A stretch of 27,095 nucleotides of DNA from an uncultured Roseiflexaceae bacterium (lineage in GTDB: Bacteria; Chloroflexota; Chloroflexia; Chloroflexales; Roseiflexaceae). The position numbers and the translations under genes were made by a program. The DNA lies in contig CALJIC010000005.1 in the NCBI GenBank assembly GCA_937974195.1, forward strand, positions 1-27,095, read 5' to 3'. The number at the start of each line of letters is the position of its first letter. The stretch's first letter is position 1. Under the pieces are notes generated by a model. The model saw only the letters and a program-made list of their open reading frames with translations, was not told the origin of the DNA and did not search any database. Below are positions 15,861 through 21,560 of this stretch, one piece after another.

Positions 15861-16859
15861 GTGCACGTTCCTGCAGATCGAAACGGCCGCCCGGTCCTCG
15901 AGGTCGAGGGCCTCACCAAGCACTTCCCGGTGCCGCGCGGTATCATCGGCGCCCTCAGGCGCGATAAGCGCTACGTCATCCGGGCCGTCGACGGCGTCAG
16001 CTTCGAGCTAGGGCGCGGGGAGGTGCTGGCGCTGGTGGGCGAGAGCGGCTGCGGCAAGACCACCACGGCGCTCAGCGTGCTGGGGCTGGTGGAGCCGAGC
16101 GCCGGGAGCGTGCGCTTCGAGGGGCGCCCGCTCCACGAGACGCTGCGCCGCGACCGCTCGCTGCGCCGCGCGATCCAGATGGTGTTCCAGGACCCCTACG
16201 AGTCGCTGAACCCGCGCATGACCGTCGGCGAGATCGTCGCCGAGCCGCTGGTGGTCCACAGGCTGGCCGAGGGCGCTGCGCGCACCGAGCGCGTGCTGGC
16301 CGCGCTCGAGGAGGTTGGGCTGCGCCCGGCGGAGGAGTTCGTCGGCCGGCGCCCGCACGAGCTCTCGGGCGGGCAGCGCCAGCGGGTGGTGATCGCCGCG
16401 GCCCTGGTGTGCGAGCCGCGCCTGCTGGTGGCCGACGAGCCAGTCAGCATGCTCGACGTCTCGATCCGCGCCGAGATCCTGCTGCTGCTCAACGAGCTGC
16501 GCCGCCGCCGCGGCATCAGCATCCTGTTCATCACCCACGACCTGGCGACCGCCGCGCTGTTCGCCGACCGGATCGCGGTGATGTACCTGGGGCGCATCGT
16601 CGAGATCGGCTCGGCGGACGCGGTGCTGAGCGCGCCGCAGCACCCCTACACCCGGGCGCTGGTCTCGGTGATCCCGCGGCTGGACCCGGAGCTGCGGCAG
16701 GAGCGCCTGATCCTGCAGGGCGAGACCCCCAACCCGATCGCGATCCCCCCCGGCTGCCGCTTCCACCCGCGCTGCCCGCTGGCTGTTGAGGCCTGCCGGC
16801 ACACCGATCCGCAGCTGGAGCGCAAGCGGGATCAGCTCGCCGCGTGCATTCGTGTGTAG
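15861..16859 (+). CDS. Peptide-type ABC transporter ATP-binding protein, DppF/OppF-like
   Basis: A 332-residue ATPase, the second of the pair. It opens with LEVEGLTKHFPVPRG, typical of OppF/DppF. Walker A is GESGCGKTT (60-68), the Q-loop is MVFQDPYESLNPRMTV, the signature is LSGGQRQR, Walker B is LLVADEPVSMLD and the switch His is in ITHDLA. The C-terminal HPRCPLAVEAC extension is intact. The start is a GTG 27 nt after the previous stop. The gene ends six bases before the convergent CAP-domain gene, with no terminator between them, so transcripts of the two are likely to overlap. Confidence 0.93.
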   Translation: MHVPADRNGRPVLEVEGLTKHFPVPRGIIGALRRDKRYVIRAVDGVSFELGRGEVLALVGESGCGKTTTALSVLGLVEPSAGSVRFEGRPLHETLRRDRSLRRAIQMVFQDPYESLNPRMTVGEIVAEPLVVHRLAEGAARTERVLAALEEVGLRPAEEFVGRRPHELSGGQRQRVVIAAALVCEPRLLVADEPVSMLDVSIRAEILLLLNELRRRRGISILFITHDLATAALFADRIAVMYLGRIVEIGSADAVLSAPQHPYTRALVSVIPRLDPELRQERLILQGETPNPIAIPPGCRFHPRCPLAVEACRHTDPQLERKRDQLAACIRV

Positions 16860-16865
16860 CGATCC

Positions 16866-17423
16866 CTAGCGCGTTCCGAAGTCCTGCGTCCAGTAGTGGC
16901 CGTACTCCGTGCCGGGGATGTAGGCGTGGCCCACACCGATCTCCCGGAGCTCGCAGTTGAGCATGTTCGCGCGGTGGCCCGGGCTGTTGTACCAGCCGTC
17001 CACGACGCTCTGCGCGTCGCTGTAGCCGGCGGCGATATTCTCGGCCGCCATCCGGTAGGTGTACCCGCTGCGCTTGATCCGGTCGAACGCCGATGATCCG
17101 TCCGATCCGGTGTGGGAGAAGAAGTCGTTCTCGGCCATGTCGCGGCTGTGGCTGCGCGCGGCGGCGGTGAGCTCGGGCGAGACGGTCAGCGGCGGGCAGC
17201 CGGCTGCAGCGCGGAGCGCGTTGGTCAGGGTGACGACCTGCTGCTCGACGGTCTCGGTTGTTGGCTGGGAGCTACTGCCCGTGGAGCGAATGACCAGCGG
17301 AAGATAGGCGACTGGCCGCTCGGTGGCCTGCGGCTCGAACTGGTCCTCCGCCCGCGCTACCGGCTGTGCCATGAGCGGCAGCAGGAGCACAGGCAGGAGA
17401 AGACGCAGGAGTGTAACGCGCAT
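16866..17423 (-). CDS. Secreted CAP-domain (SCP/PR1-like) protein
   Basis: A 185-residue protein with a cleavable signal peptide (about 1-25, Leu-rich core, ending ARA). A linker of about 30 residues leads to a complete CAP domain (about 60-185). Conserved elements are LTNALRAAAGCPPLTVSPEL, SHSRDMAENDFFSHTG, AENIAAGY and WYNSPGHRANMLN, with the cavity residues His92, Glu128 and His150 kept. A closing block, YGHYWTQDFG, is also typical. Bacterial members are extracellular and mostly of unknown activity; roles in ligand binding or wall association have been proposed. The ATG has a modest GGGA tract at about 6 nt. It is convergent with the ABC importer operon. Confidence 0.92.
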   Translation of the reverse strand: MRVTLLRLLLPVLLLPLMAQPVARAEDQFEPQATERPVAYLPLVIRSTGSSSQPTTETVEQQVVTLTNALRAAAGCPPLTVSPELTAAARSHSRDMAENDFFSHTGSDGSSAFDRIKRSGYTYRMAAENIAAGYSDAQSVVDGWYNSPGHRANMLNCELREIGVGHAYIPGTEYGHYWTQDFGTR

Positions 17424-17538
17424 CGTATCCCTATTGCTGCGCTGCGACGGCTCGCTGAAGCGGTAGCCTGATGGCGAGCTGTCGAGTCACAGTCTGATGA
17501 CGGCGGCTTGCCGGCGGTGCCGGACAAAACCTGGTCTG

Positions 17539-17572
17539 AAAAATAAAGGCGGGCTACGAAACCGTAGCCCGC
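17539..17572 (-). terminator. Intrinsic terminator for leftward transcripts
   Basis: Read on the minus strand, a perfect 10-bp stem (17549-17558 with 17563-17572) and a 4-nt loop are followed by TTTATTTTT. It would stop the leftward transcript of the ArsR-type regulator before the CAP gene. Confidence 0.82.
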
Positions 17573-17688
17573 TGAGGATCTTACCAGATTTTAAGAATTG
17601 TTCTCTGTCGGGTTCATTGCTGAATGATCTCAGTATTGACAACGTACGCGGTTCCGCATCCGCTGGAGGGGTCTGGAAGGTGAAGCCT

Positions 17689-17727
17689 CCCCAGAATCTC
17701 GTTTTCTCCGCCGCTCTGCGGCAGCGA
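17689..17727. repeat. Intergenic element with CCCCAGAATCTC, copy 1
   Basis: CCCCAGAATCTC (17689-17700) followed by a GCCGCTCTGCGGC hairpin. A second copy with the same order, GCCGCACTGCGGC in place of the hairpin above, starts at 20119. Both are non-coding. Confidence 0.45.
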
Positions 17728-17758
17728 AGCAGGCGCAGAGCGGCAGAAAGGTGTCCGT

Positions 17759-17843
17759 GGAGGGCCATAGGCCCTCCATACCTCCCGCAGGGCGCTTGCG
17801 CGGTGGCCTCGCCCTCACCCCCCGTAGAGGGCAGCGGCCCTCC
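17759..17843. repeat. Two short palindromic repeats, copies B and C
   Basis: GGAGGGCC-ATA-GGCCCTCC (17759-17777) and GAGGGC-AGCG-GCCCTC (17827-17842) lie 50 bp apart, just downstream of the regulator gene. The second, with its flank, matches 19 of 20 bases of the palindrome at 3436-3455. Confidence 0.5.
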
Positions 17844-17850
17844 ACACCTC

Positions 17851-19245
17851 TCAATGTGACGGATAATGCTTGGCGCGCTCGGCAGGGTCGATGCGCCAGT
17901 AGCGCGAGCCGTCGGGCTCGCGGCCGAGGAACATCCGGTCGTACAGCTCGCGGCGCAGCGTGGCGAAGTCGCCGTGGGCGATGTACCGGCTGATCACCTC
18001 GTTGACCTCCTTCTCGGTGTATGTGCGCCCCAGCTCGAAGTGCTCCGCCAGGAACTCGAGCACCAGCAGCTGGTCGCGCGGGCGCGCCGGGAAGGTGGCG
18101 ATCCGCCCGCGGCGGTCCATGAAGCGGCGCAGGTCGCCGGGCTGGTCCTGCCGCAGATCCTGCTCGGCGTCGTCCTCGCTGGCCAAGAGCCGCTTGAGCG
18201 CGCGGAACGTCAGATCGAACTGCGCCGGGCTGAGCCGGTAGGCCTTGGCCGCGCCCTCGACGCGCCGCTCGACGACGTAGGGCGCGAGGCCCTTGATCTG
18301 CCGCGACGCGGTGGACTGGGTGAGCCCGAGGCGCTCCTGGATGTCCTGCTGCGTCAGCTCGTCCTGCCTGGCGAACAGCTCGAGGATCCGCAGCCGGGTG
18401 TCGTCGGCCAGGGCCGTGAGCCGCAGCACCAGCTCGTTGCGCCCCACCGGCGCCTGGCGCCACAGCGCGGCGACGTTGCGCGGCGCGTGGAAGAACAGGT
18501 ACAGCGTCCCGTCGACCGCCAGGCGCGTGACGTGGCGCCCGGTGTGCGGCGATGGGACGAACACCAGGCGGCGCACCGGCTCCTCCTGCGCGGTGACCGA
18601 CTCGACGAGCTCGCCGCCGATGAAGGCGCGCAGGTTCTCGAGGGTCGCCGGGCTGCAGTTGCGCACGTGCTGGGCGAACCCCTTCATCTCGGCGTCGAGC
18701 TCTTTGGTCGCCCGGCGCCACTCGGCGGCCAGGTACGTCTCCCACATCGCCTGCAGGTGGGACACTGCGGCGTCGCGGAGCGCGGGCGGGTCGCTCAGCA
18801 GCGCGTGGGCGTCGTGGAGCAGCGCGGCGTCCGGCGGGCTCTCGGGGGCCAGGCGCGCCACGCGGGCCACGAACGCCTGCTGGTCCTCCAGCAGCCGCTG
18901 CGCGTCGGCCTCCGGGTCACCGGTGCCGCGCACGAGGTGGGCGAGTGCCCGATCGCGCAGCGGCAGCGGGTCCTGCTCCGCCAGCGCGCGCAGGTAGGCC
19001 GGGAAGTCCGGCCAGTCGCCCGCGATGATCAGCGCGTGGCCGAGCAGCCCGAGCAGCAGCCGGTTGGCGTGCATCACCTCCGGCGGGAGGACGTCGGCCG
19101 TCTCCGTCACCCAGCTGTCCAGCGCGGGCAGGCGGTGGGCGCTGTTGAGCAGCGACAGGCTGTTGAGCGCGTTGAGCGCCGGCTGGAGCTCGACCGTGGC
19201 CTCCACGCGGCTCGCCGTTGCCACCTCGAATGGTCCGAATTCCAT
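17851..19245 (-). CDS. ArsR-type winged-helix regulator with DUF2087 C-terminal domain
   Basis: A 464-residue protein in three parts. Residues 1-265 form a helix-rich N-terminal region, then a short beta segment RLVFVPSPHTGRHVTRL and LYLFFHAP. Residues 271-338 are an ArsR-type winged helix: LTALADDTRLRILELF, then QQDIQERLGLTQSTASRQIKGL as the recognition part, then a wing VVERRVEGAAKAYRLSP. Residues 378-452 match the DUF2087 module, RGRIATFPARPRDQ to YTEKEVNEVISRY and GSRYWRID. It is probably a DNA-binding repressor; the effector is unknown and no metal-binding Cys pair characteristic of classical ArsR is seen. The start has a strong GGAGGGAGG tract; an in-frame start 20 codons upstream lies inside the control region and is rejected. 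Confidence 0.88.
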   Translation of the reverse strand: MEFGPFEVATASRVEATVELQPALNALNSLSLLNSAHRLPALDSWVTETADVLPPEVMHANRLLLGLLGHALIIAGDWPDFPAYLRALAEQDPLPLRDRALAHLVRGTGDPEADAQRLLEDQQAFVARVARLAPESPPDAALLHDAHALLSDPPALRDAAVSHLQAMWETYLAAEWRRATKELDAEMKGFAQHVRNCSPATLENLRAFIGGELVESVTAQEEPVRRLVFVPSPHTGRHVTRLAVDGTLYLFFHAPRNVAALWRQAPVGRNELVLRLTALADDTRLRILELFARQDELTQQDIQERLGLTQSTASRQIKGLAPYVVERRVEGAAKAYRLSPAQFDLTFRALKRLLASEDDAEQDLRQDQPGDLRRFMDRRGRIATFPARPRDQLLVLEFLAEHFELGRTYTEKEVNEVISRYIAHGDFATLRRELYDRMFLGREPDGSRYWRIDPAERAKHYPSH

Positions 19246-19260
19246 GCCTCCCTCCGGTTT

Positions 19261-19325
19261 TGCAAATATGCAAATATATGCATAACATGGTGGCGAATGT
19301 ACCATGCGCGGGAGGGGGATGTCAA
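19261..19325 (-). promoter_or_regulatory. Promoter and candidate auto-operators of the ArsR-type regulator
   Basis: On the minus strand there is -35 TTGACA (19320-19325), an 18-bp spacer and -10 TACATT (19296-19301). The inverted repeat CATGGT-N9-ACCATG (19286-19306) spans the -10. Between promoter and start codon, in otherwise GC-rich DNA, sits an AT-rich run with TGCAAATA twice (19261 and 19269) and TGCATAAC, forming overlapping dyads such as ATGCA-N6-TGCAT (19269-19284 region). This placement is typical of autoregulation by ArsR-family proteins. Confidence 0.62.
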
Positions 19326-19589
19326 GGGGCTCGTGGCGTAGCGTGGGGGCGACTCTACGCTCTCTGGAGGAGGTGAGGAGGTATCCCCTCTTCCCGGCTC
19401 TGCAGCCGCTGAGCCAGGAAGAAAGGGATCGTGGCGGGCCAGCGGCCCTTCGAACTTCTCTGCCGAGCGCTTACGCGGGCGACCCACAGGGCGACCGCGT
19501 AGGTTCTTCAAAACGAACAGGCCGGCGGCTGAGGCGTGTGCCCCGCAGCCCGCCGGCCTGCCGACCCGCGTGCTCTCTCGCAGCCCGAT
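19326..19589. other. 264-bp intergenic region between divergent-pointing regulator promoter and spoVS end
   Basis: No gene is supported. The right part holds the spoVS terminator (19506-19560); the left part is GC-rich with a purine-rich tract near 19362-19380 and no clear element. Confidence 0.5.
19506..19560 (-). terminator. Intrinsic terminator after spoVS
   Basis: On the minus strand an 11-bp perfect stem (19550-19560 with 19518-19528) extended by GCTG/CAGC pairing closes a long hairpin, followed by TTCGTTTTG. It lies 30 nt past the spoVS stop codon. The T-tract is interrupted by C and G, so strength is uncertain. Confidence 0.68.
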
Positions 19590-19943
19590 TTACATCCCTT
19601 CTGGGCGCCGTTCGACCAACAACCGGATCGCCGTACGCTCCTCGCCGGCGATCACTACATCTGTGAATGAGGGAGTACAGATCAGCTCGATTGCCTCATC
19701 ACGCAGGTAGCTCCGGGCGATAGCGATCGCCTTCACAGCCTGGTTGGTTGCGCCAGCTCCCACCGACTGTACCTCGGCGACGCCGCTGTCGCGAATAACG
19801 CCGGCGATCGCGCCGGCGACCGCATTGGGGCGTGACTGCGCAGAGACTTTGAGCACCTCCACTTGCCGAGTTTGAGGTGCTCCGCTGACTGCGGGCGCGC
19901 CTACGGCACGGTCGAGGAGTGAGTTGTTCGCCGTCTGAGACAT
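19590..19943 (-). CDS. spoVS: Stage V sporulation protein S (SpoVS)
   Basis: A 117-residue protein whose residues 28-113 are a complete SpoVS domain: VEVLKVSAQSRPNAVAGAIAGVIR, then AEVQSVGAGATNQAVKAIAIARSYL, then IELICTPSF and GEERTAIRLLVERR. The Alba-like fold is thought to bind nucleic acid; in Bacillus it affects septation and spore coat assembly, but the family is widespread in bacteria that do not sporulate. Residues 1-27 are an extra, disordered-looking N-terminal arm (Ser/Ala/Pro/Gln) absent from the 86-residue Bacillus protein. The ATG is preceded by GAAGGAGGA, a strong ribosome-binding site, suggesting high expression. It is a single gene with its own terminator. No promoter was convincing. 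Confidence 0.94.
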   Translation of the reverse strand: MSQTANNSLLDRAVGAPAVSGAPQTRQVEVLKVSAQSRPNAVAGAIAGVIRDSGVAEVQSVGAGATNQAVKAIAIARSYLRDEAIELICTPSFTDVVIAGEERTAIRLLVERRPEGM

Positions 19944-20118
19944 GGAGTCCTCCTTCGATGATTGGGCAGAATGGCTGCGAGCCGTTGTCGCGCTCGGCTG
20001 TCGAGCGTCGCGCGGGTAGTACAGTGGGTAGCAAATTGTGTGCCAGAATCTTGGGTGCGCCGGCGCCGCCCGGCGCTTCTTCGGCGCTGCCCCGGCTCGA
20101 GGCGCGCAGGCTGCGCAT

Positions 20119-20157
20119 CCCCAGAATCTCCTGCCTCCTCGCCGCACTGCGGCGGAA
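20119..20157. repeat. Intergenic element with CCCCAGAATCTC, copy 2
   Basis: CCCCAGAATCTC (20119-20130) followed by GCCGCACTGCGGC, matching the order of the copy at 17689. A shorter relative, CCAGAATCT, is at 20042-20051. Confidence 0.45.
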
Positions 20158-20194
20158 GAAGGCGTGTGTGGGGAGCGGGCGCCTGCGCTCTTTT

Positions 20195-20232
20195 CTACGA
20201 AGGGAAGCGGGCGGCGCGATCGCGCCGCCCGC
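20195..20232 (-). terminator. Palindromic hairpin after dprA
   Basis: A perfect 26-bp G+C palindrome (20207-20232, centred on GATC) starts 18 bp past the dprA stop codon. On the minus strand it is followed by a pyrimidine-rich TTCCCTTCG rather than a pure T-tract, so termination may be partial. Confidence 0.6.
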
Positions 20233-20250
20233 TGTCGTGAGCGTGGTGGC

Positions 20251-21345
20251 CTAGCGTGCGAGGACGTACTGCATGGGGCCGGCCTGGCGCACCAGACCCT
20301 TCAGCTCGAGGACGGCCAACGTGGCCGACACGGTGGCGATCGGCATGTTGGCCGTGCGGGCGAGGGCATCGGCGTGCTGCGGCTCGTAGGTCACGAGCGC
20401 GAGCATGGTCGCCTCGGTCTCGTCCTCGGGGAGCGCCGCGCGCACCTCGCGCTGGCTGGCGGCCGCCCCGAGGTTCAGCGCGTCGAGGATGTCCTGGGCG
20501 CAGGTGACGAGCATGGCGCCGTTGCGGATCAGCTGGTTGGTGCCCTCGCTCATGCGCGAGTAGATGCTGCCGGGCACGGCGAACACGTCGCGCCCCTGGT
20601 CGAGCGCGTACTCCACCGTGATCAGCGAGCCGCTGGCGGCGCCGGCCTCCACCACCACGACGCCGCGCGCCAGCCCGCTGATCAGCCGGTTGCGGACCGG
20701 GAAGAGCTGCGGCGTCGCGCGCTGGCCGAGCGGGAACTCGCTGACGAGGGCGCCGCTGCCCGCGATGCGCGCGGCGAGGTCGCGGTGGCGCTCCGGGTAC
20801 ACGTAGTCGGGGCCGCACGGCAGCACGGCGATCGTCCGGCCGCCGGCCTCGAGCGCCGCGCTGTGGGCGATGCTGTCCACGCCGAGCGCCAGGCCGGAGA
20901 CGACGGTCACCCCGGCCTCGGCCAGCTCCGACGCCAGGCGGCGCGTCACCTCGCGCCCGTAGCTCGTCGGCGAGCGGGTGCCGACCACCGCGACGGCCCA
21001 GGAGTCGTCGGGGGTGAGGCGGCCGCGCGCGAAGATCAGCGGCGGCGGCAGCGGGATGTGCGTCAGGTTCTCCGGGTAGTCTGGGTGCTCGCGGGTGATC
21101 GCCGTCAGGCCGGCGCGCCTCACCTGTTCCAGCTCGGCGTCGAGGTCGATCGAGCCCCTGGCGGCCACCAGCGCCTTGATCGCCTTCGGGTCCAGCCCGG
21201 CCGCCATCAGCTCGCCGGGCGATGCGTGCCACGCGGCCGCGACGGAGCCGAGCCGCTCGATCAGGCGCTCGAGGCGGGCCGGCCCGATGCCGTTGACGCG
21301 GTTGAAGCCGAGGTAGTAGCGGGTGGTGTCGGTTGTACGCTGCAC
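20251..21345 (-). CDS. dprA: DNA-processing protein DprA (Smf)
   Basis: A 364-residue DprA with all three parts. The N-terminal helix-hairpin-helix region contains RVNGIGPARLERLIERLG (16-33). The Rossmann-type core (about 85-290) has VVGTRSPTSYG (121-130), SGLALGVDSIAHSAAL (150-165), FPVRNRLISGL (215-225), ASGSLITVEYALDQGRDVFAVPG and EGTNQLIRNGA. A C-terminal winged helix follows (about 300-364, DALARTANMPIATVSATLAVLELKGLV). DprA binds incoming single-stranded DNA and loads RecA during natural transformation. The start is GTG with AAGGG about 5 nt upstream; longer in-frame extensions are out of family. The leader carries a long hairpin, and the gene may also be read through from the upstream substrate-binding protein gene. 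No other competence gene is in the window. Confidence 0.96.
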   Translation of the reverse strand: MQRTTDTTRYYLGFNRVNGIGPARLERLIERLGSVAAAWHASPGELMAAGLDPKAIKALVAARGSIDLDAELEQVRRAGLTAITREHPDYPENLTHIPLPPPLIFARGRLTPDDSWAVAVVGTRSPTSYGREVTRRLASELAEAGVTVVSGLALGVDSIAHSAALEAGGRTIAVLPCGPDYVYPERHRDLAARIAGSGALVSEFPLGQRATPQLFPVRNRLISGLARGVVVVEAGAASGSLITVEYALDQGRDVFAVPGSIYSRMSEGTNQLIRNGAMLVTCAQDILDALNLGAAASQREVRAALPEDETEATMLALVTYEPQHADALARTANMPIATVSATLAVLELKGLVRQAGPMQYVLAR

Positions 21346-21380
21346 GGTAGCCCTTGGTCGGTGGGATTTCAGAAAGATGC

Positions 21381-21428
21381 GTGTGGTCACCAGCGGCACC
21401 GGCGAAGCGGCACCGCTGATGACCGCAC
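21381..21428 (-). other. Long stem-loop between the family-5 binding-protein gene and dprA
   Basis: A 16-bp inverted repeat (21381-21396 with 21413-21428; one C-A mismatch and one wobble on the minus strand) with a 16-nt loop. On the minus strand it is followed by GCATCTTTCTG. It could be a weak terminator of the upstream gene or a structured dprA leader. A 9-nt direct repeat GCGGCACCG overlaps the loop. Confidence 0.45.
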
Positions 21429-21560
21429 TTCCTGCTGCCGAGCGGCGGGCTACCGAAAAGGGGAGGCGTCGGCGCGCCAGGCCACACGACCAGCGGCTCC
21501 AGTGTAGCCGGGGGGCATTACCAGGATGTGCCGGTGCGGCGCTGGGCAGCGAGCGGGAGC

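Larger units (their letters stand above)
17424..17850. other. 427-bp intergenic region
   Basis: No convincing gene. It holds a leftward terminator (17539-17572), an AT-richer stretch (about 17580-17645) containing an isolated TTGACA (17636-17641) without a matching -10, a copy of the CCCCAGAATCTC element (17689-17727) and two short palindromes (17759-17777 and 17827-17842). The promoter of the CAP gene must lie at its left end but is not recognisable. Confidence 0.6.
19944..20250. other. 307-bp intergenic region between spoVS and dprA
   Basis: No gene is supported. It contains the dprA terminator palindrome, CAGAATCT-containing elements at 20045 and 20119, and a GCGCCG/CGGCGC hairpin near 20055-20074. 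The spoVS promoter must lie at its left end; a TGTACTAC string near 20015-20025 on the minus strand is only a weak -10 candidate. Confidence 0.45.

Noticed and set aside
17636..17664. Rightward promoter from the TTGACA at 17636
   Set aside because: There is no -10 at 16-18 bp (TCCGCT only) and no gene downstream on that strand.
17497..17859. Possible small genes in the 427-bp gap
   Set aside because: The open frames on both strands have no motif, ribosome-binding site or promoter, and run through a terminator and two palindromic repeats.
17866..19341. Long rightward open frame opposite the ArsR/DUF2087 gene
   Set aside because: Low-complexity Arg/Leu/Ala/Gln composition with no domain, and it would run through the regulator's promoter; shadow of the real gene.
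21381..21428. T-box or other riboswitch in the dprA leader
   Set aside because: No T-box consensus or known riboswitch core is visible; only a simple long stem.
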